From Ancrocorticia populi (GTDB lineage Bacteria; Actinomycetota; Actinomycetes; Actinomycetales; Actinomycetaceae), in contig NZ_QETB01000001.1 of the NCBI RefSeq assembly GCF_003123745.1, positions 372,001 through 436,000 on the forward strand: a stretch of DNA of 64,000 bases. The letters run 5' to 3'. Both the position numbers and the translations under genes were made by a program. Positions 26,695-36,411 of this stretch are shown piece after piece (position 1 is the first letter of the stretch; each line of letters opens with the position of its first letter). The notes below the pieces were generated by a model, which searched no databases, was not told the DNA's origin, and saw only the letters and a program-made list of their open reading frames with translations.

Positions 26695-28143
26695 TCAGGA
26701 ATCATGTGCTGCTGCAATGAGTTTCTGCACTACCTGAACCATGGAGTCTTCGTTACCAACATTGCCTGCGAAGACGATGAAGGGAATGCCAGCGGCAGGC
26801 CCCTCTTCGGGCCTCCACAGGGAGACGATGCCCGGAAGCATCGGTCCGATAACGGTGGCGCGGGAGATGGCGAGGCCTTTCGTGGCAACGTCCGATGAGG
26901 TGATGCCGCCTTTGGCAATGACGAAGATCGGCCGAACGATTGCTGTGACGCGTTGTACTACGTCGGTCACGAACGATGAGACGTCGCGGGCGATTCGCAG
27001 TGAATCGGTCTCGTCAATTCCGCGAACGAGGGTCCGCGACGTTGCCAGAATAGTTGTGCCGTTGCGAAGGCCGTTGACCACCGAAGTCACAATAGAATCC
27101 AGATACTCATTGCGTAGATCACGGGAGATCGCTTTCTCAACGTCAATCTCTACGGACTGCGCTGAGACATCTTCCTTGAGCTTGGTGACCTGCTTGGTGG
27201 TAAGTGAGACGTGGGAGCCCACCACAACGAGGCCACCATGCGCGACTTCCTGACTTGGAGTAGGCGTGGGGATCTCCTGCGGCGTGAGCGGCTCACGGAC
27301 CTCTTGCCCGATCATTGCCCGAACAAAAGGCGGGCCAACTCGATAGATGAAGCGAGCGCCTTGTTCTTCCGCTTCTATTAAGGCTAGGGCGAGGTGGCGT
27401 AGATCGTTTTCGCACGTGCAGTCGCAGACGATGGCGCGGCGATCGCTTGAGGCGAGAAGTTCAGATACGACGCCCGAGCGGTCCGTCCGCAAGGCCTGTA
27501 GATCAATGACCAGTACGGATTCTGCGGTCACCTTTCCACCCGTCTTTTCTTCGACCCACGAAGGAAGGAACGAGTTGTGGTAGCCAAAGGTGGCGTCCTG
27601 CGAGAACTCCGTCTGGGCAACGGGCACATATCCCTCTTCATCTGACCCGGCGTAGTGGACCCCATTGACGGTGATTCGCCCGGCCTGACTGAACGCGGGC
27701 ACCAACACCACGCCGTTGACCTGGACATCCAGCTGCGATAGCTCCTCGACAATCGTGTCAGTTTCCAACGGGAAATGGCCGCGCAGTGTGGAATCTGAAC
27801 GTGAGACGAAGCGCGGCTTCACCCCCGCCGTCTCGCTGGCGCTGTTGGCGGCGGCAATGACTTCGCGATTGATCTTGGCGGCGTTATCTGGGGCCAGTGA
27901 TCGAGAGTTGGTTAGAACGTAGATGGCCGCAGGGTTGTCTTGGAGAGCCCAGAGAAAGTCATCCACTTCCCAGGAGGTGAGAATTGGCAGATCGGCAACG
28001 GACTGAGTGCCCGTCGGATCATCATCCAACACCACCAGTATGTCCTGCTGGGAGCGGCGAGCCTGAGCGGCCCGCACATCTTCCGCGCTGATTGGAGCGC
28101 CCGCGGCAATTCCTTGTTCAATTTCTACTAATGTTTGACTCAT
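26695..28143 (-). CDS. otnK: Four-carbon acid sugar kinase (DUF1537 family)
   Basis: A 482-residue protein with the N-terminal motif VVLDDDPTGTQSVADLPILT, the substrate stretch SRSDSTLRGHFPLE, and a C-terminal nucleotide-binding half with FVIAKGGITSSDVATKGL. OtnK phosphorylates 3-oxo-tetronate made by LtnD. The ATG at 28143 is chosen because AAGGA lies 9 nt upstream; an ATG 9 nt earlier has no room for a ribosome site. It is divergent from a FadR-type regulator that probably controls it. Confidence 0.9.
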   Translation of the reverse strand: MSQTLVEIEQGIAAGAPISAEDVRAAQARRSQQDILVVLDDDPTGTQSVADLPILTSWEVDDFLWALQDNPAAIYVLTNSRSLAPDNAAKINREVIAAANSASETAGVKPRFVSRSDSTLRGHFPLETDTIVEELSQLDVQVNGVVLVPAFSQAGRITVNGVHYAGSDEEGYVPVAQTEFSQDATFGYHNSFLPSWVEEKTGGKVTAESVLVIDLQALRTDRSGVVSELLASSDRRAIVCDCTCENDLRHLALALIEAEEQGARFIYRVGPPFVRAMIGQEVREPLTPQEIPTPTPSQEVAHGGLVVVGSHVSLTTKQVTKLKEDVSAQSVEIDVEKAISRDLRNEYLDSIVTSVVNGLRNGTTILATSRTLVRGIDETDSLRIARDVSSFVTDVVQRVTAIVRPIFVIAKGGITSSDVATKGLAISRATVIGPMLPGIVSLWRPEEGPAAGIPFIVFAGNVGNEDSMVQVVQKLIAAAHDS

Positions 28144-28246
28144 AACTATCATTCCTTGTGTAGGCCTCCCGTCACGCTCGTAAAACCCGTCCGGAGGTTA
28201 ATCGATCCGGTTTTTGCTGATGCGGGTCAAATTGATAGGGGAGCAG

Positions 28247-28963
28247 ATGACCGATACGCGAGTATCACAGGCAATCGATCAGATTCTCGATGCTATTGCC
28301 TCAGGAGCTTTCGCACCGGATTCGCCACTTCCGCCCGAGATTGAATTAATGCAGTTCCTCGATGTTTCCCGTTCTACTATGCGTGAAGCCGTTCGAGACC
28401 TCTCGGCACGCGGCGTCCTAAACGTTGTCCATGGCCGTGGGACGTTCATCAACCCAATCTCCCAGTGGTCAGATTTGGCCATGGTCGCTCGGTTTTTGAC
28501 CGCCACGGCGTCTCCGCATCGCGTCGGCATGCTGCTGATCGAAGTCCGCAGGATGATCGAAGTGGGGAGTTGCGGCTTAGCAGCTGAGAACCGAACCGAG
28601 GATGACCTAGCCGCTATGGTGCGAGCACTCGAGGCGTTCGATGCGGCGGCGGGAAACAAGGACATTGAGAAGGTTGCCAACGCCGATGTGGCATTCCACA
28701 ATGCAATTCTTCGTGCTTCAGGCAATCCCTTCCTGCCTCCCATCATGCAGCCTCTTCAGGAGGCGCTTGAATCTTCCCGTCGCCACACCAGTGCAAATCC
28801 ATCGATTCGAAACCGTGCCCGCTCCCACCACTGGGCTATTTTTGAAGCCATTAAAGTGGGGGACCAGAACGGTGCCAAGGATGCGATGCGTGACCACATG
28901 ACGCAAACTCGCAGTGATATTGACGCATTCTTGACAGACCAGCCGGACCAGCCTGAAAGCTGA
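28247..28963 (+). CDS. FadR/GntR-family transcriptional regulator
   Basis: A 238-residue protein with an N-terminal winged helix (LPPEIELMQFLDVSRSTMREAVRDLSARGVL and VVHGRGTFI) and an all-helical FCD domain. Possible metal or ligand residues are in EVRRMIEVGSCGLAAEN, ADVAFHNAIL and HHWAIFEAIKVGD. GGGGAG lies 5 nt before the ATG. Transcribed away from otnK across about 100 nt, so it is the likely repressor or sensor of the sugar-acid genes. Confidence 0.9.
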   Translation: MTDTRVSQAIDQILDAIASGAFAPDSPLPPEIELMQFLDVSRSTMREAVRDLSARGVLNVVHGRGTFINPISQWSDLAMVARFLTATASPHRVGMLLIEVRRMIEVGSCGLAAENRTEDDLAAMVRALEAFDAAAGNKDIEKVANADVAFHNAILRASGNPFLPPIMQPLQEALESSRRHTSANPSIRNRARSHHWAIFEAIKVGDQNGAKDAMRDHMTQTRSDIDAFLTDQPDQPES

Positions 28964-28967
28964 GCGC

Positions 28968-29654
28968 CTAGTCCTCTACCCATGCCATCGCGCAAACCTG
29001 AGACGAATCGACGCCCTTGACGCGCAGCGGCCCAAGCGTGATGACCTTGATCGTCTTGTCACCCAACTCCGCCATGGGCATGTCCTCGATGGCTGTGATG
29101 ATGTGATCCGTGTAGTTGCCGAGGAGCCAGTGATGAGCCTCCTCGCCGTAGTCATTCGTGGGGGAGGCTACGGAAAGCCAGTCCATCGCGACGCAGTCGA
29201 GCTCAGGGAACTCCTCGTTCAACCATTGGCATAGATCAGGATGTAGGCTCGGACCTTCCATCTGGTAGAAGGTCGGGTCGCTGTCGCGATACTTCTCAAA
29301 GCCGGTGCGAAGAAGCAAGAAGCGCTTGCCCTTCAGTTGATCGGCAAAAGGTTCTAGATCTTCCTTCTTGACTAGTGCGGCACGCGTACAGCACTGGGGA
29401 ATGTCGGCTACCAAGACGTCCGGACCCTCGAATCCAAACCGCTCCACAGGGAGATCATTGAATGAATCGCCCACGGTGTTGAAGTGATGCGGGCCATCCA
29501 TGTGGGTTGCGAAATGGTTCGGGGGCGTTGTGACATACGAGTTGAATGGCTTGCCGCTCGTGCCGATCACGCTATCTGCCTGGACGTCAGCAATTGGCTC
29601 ACCGGGCCACGCAAACCCATCAGGGTCAACCGGATGCGCAAGATGAATGAACAT
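28968..29654 (-). CDS. Cyclase-family metal hydrolase (kynurenine formamidase-like)
   Basis: A 228-residue protein of the cyclase family (PF04199). The metal motif usually written HxGTHxDxPxHF reads NHFATHMDGPHHF here, keeping the THxD and HF parts. Members hydrolyse N-formylkynurenine, isatin and other amides or lactones. Next to sugar-acid genes, a lactone or amide of a C4 acid is a possible substrate (inference). It converges on the FadR gene with 4 nt between stops. Confidence 0.8.
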   Translation of the reverse strand: MFIHLAHPVDPDGFAWPGEPIADVQADSVIGTSGKPFNSYVTTPPNHFATHMDGPHHFNTVGDSFNDLPVERFGFEGPDVLVADIPQCCTRAALVKKEDLEPFADQLKGKRFLLLRTGFEKYRDSDPTFYQMEGPSLHPDLCQWLNEEFPELDCVAMDWLSVASPTNDYGEEAHHWLLGNYTDHIITAIEDMPMAELGDKTIKVITLGPLRVKGVDSSQVCAMAWVED

Positions 29655-29833
29655 ATTCTCTCCTTCGAGTAAATACTGGCGGCGCGAATTCTGCTTTAAC
29701 CAAAAAGCGCCAGTGACCTACGTCTCGAATATACCTAAGAGGTCAGAGGACTTCAAGAGCTGCTTTGATGACCGGCTCGGTCGCGCATGGACCCAGAGAG
29801 TACGTGGTTGGGTGAGTTTTGATTGCGGGAGGT

Positions 29834-29865
29834 TTCGTCGTCGTTATTTTCTTAACGACGACGAA
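29834..29865. terminator. Hairpin near the end of purU
   Basis: TTCGTCGTCGTTA and its exact complement TAACGACGACGAA surround a TTTTCT loop, 31 nt after the purU stop. No T-run follows on the minus strand. The rest of the 241-nt gap shows nothing recognisable. Confidence 0.5.
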
Positions 29866-29895
29866 TCCGACTAGCCTCTTAGCAAAAACCGGAAG

Positions 29896-30741
29896 CTAGT
29901 CAAACACCACCGTGGAGCTGCCGTTGAGGAGAACTCGGTGTTCGGCGTGCCAGCGGACGGCGCGGGTAAGTACACGGCGTTCCACATCTTCGCCCTGGGA
30001 CATGAGCTCTTCGACGGAATCGGAGTGCTTCACGCGCACCACGTCCTGCTCGATGATCGGCCCTTCGTCTAGGTCCGGCGTGACGTAGTGGGCGGTGGCG
30101 CCGATCAGCTTGACGCCGCGGGCGTGGGCCTGTGCGTAGGGGCGGGCTCCCTTGAAGGACGGGAGGAACGAGTGGTGGATGTTGATGATGCGGCCGGCCA
30201 TTGCCTCACATACGCGGTCAGAAAGGACCTGCATGTAGCGGGCCAAGACAACCAGTTCGGCATCGGCATCCTTGATCACCTCAAGGAGAGCAGCCTCCGC
30301 CTCGGGCTTCGTCTCCTTGGTAACGGGGATGTAGATGAAGGGAATGCCGTAGAAATCAGCGAGGGGCCGGAGGATCTCGTGATTCGACACCACTGCCGAT
30401 ACCTCGATCGGGATCTTCCCTTCCTTCGTGTGATAGAGCAGATCCGAGAGGCAGTGAGCCTCCTTGGACGCCATGATCACCGTGCGAATCTTGCGATCCT
30501 TGCGGTTGATCTCCCAATTCATTTCGAGGGCGCCGCCCAACGTCTGCATCCGATGGCGAAAACCCTCGGGATCGGCAATGTGCTCCGTCTCCACGCGCAT
30601 GTGGAAGTTGCCCGATGAGGTATCGCCAAACTGCTGGGATTCAACGATGTTGCCGCCCAGCTCGGTGATTGCGCCACTGACGGCGCGCACAATCCCGGAA
30701 CGGTCGGGGCAGCTCAACTTCAAAATCAACTCATCAGACAT
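29896..30741 (-). CDS. purU: Formyltetrahydrofolate deformylase
   Basis: Releases formate from 10-formyl-THF. The 281-residue protein has an N-terminal ACT domain (ILKLSCPDRSGIVRAVSGAI) and a formyltransferase-fold domain with the catalytic NIHHSFLPSFKGA and GATAHYVTPDLDEGPII. The start is placed at ATG 30741 because a TATCAT box ends 7 nt upstream and the ACT domain begins directly after it; an upstream in-frame start would add 25 unrelated residues. Confidence 0.93.
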   Translation of the reverse strand: MSDELILKLSCPDRSGIVRAVSGAITELGGNIVESQQFGDTSSGNFHMRVETEHIADPEGFRHRMQTLGGALEMNWEINRKDRKIRTVIMASKEAHCLSDLLYHTKEGKIPIEVSAVVSNHEILRPLADFYGIPFIYIPVTKETKPEAEAALLEVIKDADAELVVLARYMQVLSDRVCEAMAGRIINIHHSFLPSFKGARPYAQAHARGVKLIGATAHYVTPDLDEGPIIEQDVVRVKHSDSVEELMSQGEDVERRVLTRAVRWHAEHRVLLNGSSTVVFD

Positions 30742-30908
30742 GGTGAGCATGATAGCAATGTGAGGCGGGGTCGCCGCGAGGCGCCCACGAGGGGAATGAG
30801 AAATCGGATCGTCCACGGCTATATGTCAGTTGATCCAGAGGTTGTCCGAATCACGGCAGCGGCAGAACTTGCGCAAGTTGAATAGCAAATTCGCGGGTGG
30901 CTCACTCG

Positions 30909-31580
30909 CTAGGGCAGCTGCCAATCGATCGGCTCGGCCCCCTGCTCGATGAGGAGCTGGTTAGCGCGCGAGAATGGGTGCGAGCCAAAGAATCCTCGGC
31001 TCGCGGACAGCGGCGAAGGGTGAGGGGACATGACCACGGGAGTATCACCTAGAAGTGGGCGCAACTCCTGGGCGGGGCGTCCCCAAAGGATCGCTACAAG
31101 AGGCTGATCACTTCCGGCAAGTGCCCGGATCGCGTGATCTGTTACTTGCTCCCAGCCCTTGCCGCGGTGAGATGCGGCCTTGCCGGGCTGGACTGTGAGC
31201 ACCCTGTTGAGCAGCATGACGCCACGATCACACCATGGCGAGAGATCGGGAGTGGACGGCATGGGCGTGCCCAGATCGTCATGCATCTCCTTGAAGATGT
31301 TGACGAGTGATCGTGGAAACGGGCGCACGTTTGGTTCGGCGGAGAAGCTGAGGCCCACCGGATGCCCGGGGGTTGGATAGGGATCTTGCCCCACGATGAG
31401 TACTTTGACTTGGTCCATCGGGTAGGTGAATGCCCGTAATACGTTCCGTCCGGCGGGAAGGTAACCGCGCCGTGCCTCCAGTTCGTCCCGTAAGAATGCG
31501 CCCATCTCGTGGATTCTTGGTTCCACCGGCGCTAGGGCCGCGGCCCATTGTTTATCGATGATCTGATCCAGAGGCTCCAT
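30909..31580 (-). CDS. ung: Uracil-DNA glycosylase
   Basis: Removes uracil from DNA in base-excision repair. The 223-residue protein has the family 1 water-activating loop [16 protein letters not shown], the uracil-binding [10 protein letters not shown] and the C-terminal [21 protein letters not shown]. The start is set at ATG 31580: TAGACT ends 7 nt upstream and homologues begin near MEPLDQII. An upstream in-frame start would add 19 residues. Confidence 0.95.
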   Translation of the reverse strand: MEPLDQIIDKQWAAALAPVEPRIHEMGAFLRDELEARRGYLPAGRNVLRAFTYPMDQVKVLIVGQDPYPTPGHPVGLSFSAEPNVRPFPRSLVNIFKEMHDDLGTPMPSTPDLSPWCDRGVMLLNRVLTVQPGKAASHRGKGWEQVTDHAIRALAGSDQPLVAILWGRPAQELRPLLGDTPVVMSPHPSPLSASRGFFGSHPFSRANQLLIEQGAEPIDWQLP

Positions 31581-31658
31581 GACGGTAAGTCTAGCTACCT
31601 TGGGAGCTTTGTCTTGGGCGTGGCCGCGCGTGGTCATGTACAGGCCGCCGTGCCACAG

Positions 31659-31727
31659 ATGCTTGGTGCCCTATATACGAAGCAACGCTTTGTGGCGCGT
31701 CAGTGTGTACGCCGAATTACCAAGCAT
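31659..31727. ncRNA. Candidate structured RNA with a three-way junction
   Basis: ATGCTTGGT and ACCAAGCAT form a perfect 9-bp outer stem 51 nt apart. Inside it CGAAGC/GCTTTG form a hairpin with a 3-nt loop, and GGCG/CGCC a second one with a 12-nt loop. The segment sits in a 226-nt gap between two genes predicted to be leaderless, so it would belong to neither mRNA. Strand is undetermined; a TATATA lies inside. No known RNA family is recognised. Confidence 0.3.
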
Positions 31728-31806
31728 GAGCTCTGGCGAGGGACGAGATGCCGGGATGTGGTGGACGTAGATGGGCATGGTGGAGGCGGCGGGTAGGGTA
31801 AGGACA

Positions 31807-32052
31807 GTGAATAGGGGCGAGGAATTAACGGACGAAGAGGCGCGCGTTCTGGAGTTCGAGCGGACGTGGATGGAACGCGGGCGGCGCAAGAACGCCGCGA
31901 TTGCGGAAATGGGTATGACGGTTTCCCACTACTACGTTGTGCTAAATAGCGCGATCGCCAAGCCGATCGCCGAGCTAGAGAACCCTGAACTGGTTCGGCG
32001 GCTCAAGGCGATGCGGTCCGTGCGTGAATCCGAACGGTACGGTAGGCGCTGA
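31807..32052 (+). CDS. DUF3263 protein (putative DNA-binding)
   Basis: An 81-residue protein with LEFERTWMERGRRKNAAIAEMGMTVSHYYVVLNSAI, matching the DUF3263 pattern of an acidic FE-W start, a helix-turn-helix-like middle and the YY-VLN motif. This family is restricted to Actinobacteria and resembles small sigma/HTH regulators. GTG 31807 is chosen because TAGGGT ends 7 nt upstream. Confidence 0.88.
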   Translation: MNRGEELTDEEARVLEFERTWMERGRRKNAAIAEMGMTVSHYYVVLNSAIAKPIAELENPELVRRLKAMRSVRESERYGRR

Positions 32053-32078
32053 TGGGCGGGACAAGATAGGCTTACGCC

Positions 32079-32696
32079 GTGGCTGACAAAGAATTTCCAG
32101 TTGATGAATTCGATCGTCTTGCATCAGATCGTAAGGTGCGCGGGGCGCATCGCCGTCAAGAATCGAACCGCAAGTGGTGGATCGCGCTCATAGCTATCGT
32201 TGTGTGCGCGCCGCTGCTGGGCTGGGGCATCGTCCAGTGGGCTGGACATAGGTCCGACAGCACGGGAGACGAACCGACCACTTCAGTCACGGCGGAGGCA
32301 ACTGCCACACCTGCGGAAGAGTCAACTACGGCACCCGAGGGTGATGAAGAAACGACCGAACCGGCAGCTGAACCCACTGAAACCGAAGAACCGGCCCCTG
32401 AGGCCGATCTGGCAACTCCTGTTCAGATAAGGAACGCCTCCATGGTTGCCGGGCATGCCGCCGCTATGCAGCAGACACTCGCGGAAGCCGGTTTCACCGC
32501 AGTTGAAGCAAACAACTATCCGAACACCAGCCCCGCAGTCTCTCAGGTGTTCTATCCGGACGAATCCTTTGAGGGCACCGCGCTCGCGGTTGCTGAAGCT
32601 CTGGGAATTCCCGCCGATGAGGAACATGTGATTGAAGGCGAAGGGACTGAGGGGACTGGCACGGTCATCGTTGTGCTGGCCGGTGATCTCGGGTAA
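32079..32696 (+). CDS. Membrane-anchored LytR_C-domain protein
   Basis: A 205-residue protein: a cytoplasmic basic N-terminus, one membrane helix (WWIALIAIVVCAPLLGWGIV), a Thr/Glu/Pro-rich wall-spanning linker, and a C-terminal LytR_C domain (TPVQIRNASMVAGHAAAMQQTLAEAGF). It follows the DUF3263 gene by 26 nt, an arrangement common in actinobacteria. TAGGCT ends exactly 6 nt before the GTG start, so it also has its own leaderless promoter. Confidence 0.88.
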   Translation: MADKEFPVDEFDRLASDRKVRGAHRRQESNRKWWIALIAIVVCAPLLGWGIVQWAGHRSDSTGDEPTTSVTAEATATPAEESTTAPEGDEETTEPAAEPTETEEPAPEADLATPVQIRNASMVAGHAAAMQQTLAEAGFTAVEANNYPNTSPAVSQVFYPDESFEGTALAVAEALGIPADEEHVIEGEGTEGTGTVIVVLAGDLG

Positions 32697-32741
32697 CTGT
32701 TCGCCGACAGTATGATCGGTCGCTCATAGTTTTGGCTCATC

Positions 32742-32768
32742 TTGCACTCGAGGGCTGAGAGTGCCAAA
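32742..32768 (+). promoter_or_regulatory. CIRCE element 1 overlapping the groEL promoter
   Basis: CTTGCACTC and GAGTGCCAA are separated by 9 nt, as in the HrcA-binding consensus TTAGCACTC-N9-GAGTGCTAA. A promoter (-35 TTGCAC at 32743, 17 bp, -10 CAAAAT at 32766-32771) lies in and across it. Confidence 0.85.
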
Positions 32769-32775
32769 ATCTAGT

Positions 32776-32802
32776 TAGCACTCTCGCAGTGAGAGTGACA
32801 AA
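32776..32802 (+). promoter_or_regulatory. CIRCE element 2
   Basis: TTAGCACTC matches the left consensus arm exactly. After 9 nt comes GAGTGACAA. It lies 7 nt after the first CIRCE, so HrcA can repress groEL at two adjacent sites. Confidence 0.85.
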
Positions 32803-32890
32803 GTCTCACAGTTGGTGAGGGGCTGAGCGTGCCGGGACGTGACCGGCTCGCGAGGTTCCGTCCGTCGCGGGCACCGGCTGGCAGATCTAA

Positions 32891-34546
<1,656 letters not shown>

Positions 34547-34576
34547 ACCACACCATTTCGCAGCAGTAGCTGCTTG

Positions 34577-34612
34577 GAGGGCTCCGCAGTTTCGGCTTCG
34601 GGGCCCTCTTTT
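34577..34612 (+). terminator. Rho-independent terminator of groEL
   Basis: GAGGGCTCCG pairs with CGGGGCCCTC (one G-T pair) and is followed by TTTT. It begins 30 nt after the stop. Confidence 0.9.
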
Positions 34613-34720
34613 GTTCGGTGGTGTTCCGCTTCAGGCGCCCGCTCCCGAGTTTGCGCCAAGCCTGTGGGTTGAGATTAGTTGGGTAGGTTTTGGGACGACG
34701 ACGTTAAATCCGCCAGCGAC

Positions 34721-35467
34721 CTACGCAGCAGTATCTCCGCAGTCTGACGGCGGATCGAAGGGCGAACGTCCATCTATTTCTGGGTGAGGAGTGCCTTGAT
34801 CGAGCATCGCCTGAATGGCAACGAAGGTCCGTGCCATGAGCTCGTCGGGCGTCTCATCCGGCATGCCGTACATGGGTTTGCCGATAAACAGGAAGACTTC
34901 GTTGCCCACCTTCGGGAACGGCGCGCCAACGGGCATGGCTTCGTGTCCGCCAGCCATGGCGACGGGTACAAGAGGAATGCTGTTCTGGATGGCGAGGGCC
35001 GCGGCCCCTGCTTTGGGCGTGCCCATTTGCCCATCCCGCGAACGGGTGCCTTCGGGAAAAACGAGGATGGGAACGCCGGCCCGCAAGAGCCGCCCAGTCA
35101 TCCCAGCGGCTCTGCCGCCCTGCGTGTTTTTGCCTTTGCGCTCGATGGGGTAACTGTTGAAAAAGAGTGATGTGAGACCGGAGATGAATCGCCGCCGGTA
35201 AAAGTAATCGGCGGCCGCGCCCGTTGCCAGCCGCTCGGTGAGCGTCTCGGGCAGCAGAGAAAAGACCATCGGGGCATCGAGGTGGGAGGAATGGTTTGGA
35301 GTAATGATGAAAGCGCCTTCGAGATCCCGAACGTTTTCTTCCCCAAGAACGGTGGGCCTCACAACAGTGGATATCACTGGGCGCGTGACGAGGTGCCGTA
35401 CCCAGTGGCGGCGGCGTTGACGGCCGCCGTTTAGGTAAGGCTCGAGAGGCTCCAAGTTCTCTGGCAT
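34721..35467 (-). CDS. plsC: 1-acyl-sn-glycerol-3-phosphate acyltransferase
   Basis: A 248-residue PlsC-type acyltransferase. The catalytic block is TPNHSSHLDAP (NHx4D) and the glycerophosphate-binding block VFPEGTRSRDG. It acylates lysophosphatidate on the membrane surface in phospholipid synthesis. The ATG is 5 nt after the SDR stop, without a ribosome site, so translation is probably coupled. Confidence 0.92.
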   Translation of the reverse strand: MPENLEPLEPYLNGGRQRRRHWVRHLVTRPVISTVVRPTVLGEENVRDLEGAFIITPNHSSHLDAPMVFSLLPETLTERLATGAAADYFYRRRFISGLTSLFFNSYPIERKGKNTQGGRAAGMTGRLLRAGVPILVFPEGTRSRDGQMGTPKAGAAALAIQNSIPLVPVAMAGGHEAMPVGAPFPKVGNEVFLFIGKPMYGMPDETPDELMARTFVAIQAMLDQGTPHPEIDGRSPFDPPSDCGDTAA

Positions 35468-35472
35468 GTAAC

Positions 35473-36270
35473 TTAATCACGACCCTTGTTGATATGCGAA
35501 GTCACGGCTTCCACTGCCGGACGCGGAGCGTGCTCGGCTAAGGCCGCGATGACTTTGAACCGCTTCGAGGGTACCGAATATGTCTTGCCGCGTTCAACGT
35601 CGTGCAGGCAGTCTCGTGCCACTCGCTCGGCGCTGAGCCAGATGGCGTTTGGTAGGTTTGACGTGCTAATCCCGGAACGTTCGTGCAGTTCGGTGCGTAC
35701 CCACCCAGGCATAAATGTCATGACCTGCACACCGTGTGGCTTCAGCTCGATGGCGAGAGAGCGCGACCATTGGCGAACCAGCGCTTTTATCCCCGAATAC
35801 AGTCCCATCGGAACTAGGCCTGACACGGATGCCGTGTTGATGATCACGCCATGGCCGCGCTTAGCCATGGCATATCCCGCGGCGCCTCCGACGCGAACGG
35901 TAGCTGTGGCCATGACATCGATTGCCTGAGTCAGTGGCTCATGATCGAGGGTGGCCAACTTGTGGTGTAGTCCAAATCCGGCGTTGTTCACGAGGATCTC
36001 GATCGGTGAGTCCTCGCTATTGAGGCGATCGCACGCCTTCTCAATGCCCTCATCGGTCTGGAGATCGGCTTGGAGGATCTCGCAGGTGATACCTTGCTCC
36101 TCAAAGCTACGGGCTTGTTCCTCGAGCCGCGATAGTGACCGGCCCAGTAGAACAAGTTCGCAGCCGCGCTTGGCTAGTTCTCGGGCGAAAGCGAGACCTA
36201 TTCCTGAGGTTCCACCAGTGACTAGGGCCCTTCCTCGCAGAGGTGAAGCTGAATTTCCAGTTAGTCGCAC
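35473..36270 (-). CDS. Short-chain dehydrogenase/reductase
   Basis: A 265-residue classical SDR: TGGTSGIGLAFARELAKRG (NAD(P)-binding), LVNNAGFG, catalytic Ser in NTASVSG and YSGIK (Tyr-x3-Lys). A C-terminal tail resembles lipid- or ketone-acting members. The start is GTG 36270, where TACCGT ends exactly 6 nt upstream; a longer frame would add 47 residues before the Rossmann fold. Cotranscribed with plsC, so lipid metabolism is a reasonable inference. Confidence 0.9.
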   Translation of the reverse strand: MRLTGNSASPLRGRALVTGGTSGIGLAFARELAKRGCELVLLGRSLSRLEEQARSFEEQGITCEILQADLQTDEGIEKACDRLNSEDSPIEILVNNAGFGLHHKLATLDHEPLTQAIDVMATATVRVGGAAGYAMAKRGHGVIINTASVSGLVPMGLYSGIKALVRQWSRSLAIELKPHGVQVMTFMPGWVRTELHERSGISTSNLPNAIWLSAERVARDCLHDVERGKTYSVPSKRFKVIAALAEHAPRPAVEAVTSHINKGRD

Positions 36271-36411
36271 GTTACTACGGTAGTTCACGAAGGGAAGTTT
36301 ATGCGTCTTTTGGGTGAGGTGTGGTACTGGCTTGTTGCAAGAATCTACGATGGGGCTAGAATCGCGTGGTCTGAAATTTCGATGGTTTCTTGACTGATGT
36401 GAGGAGGTCAC

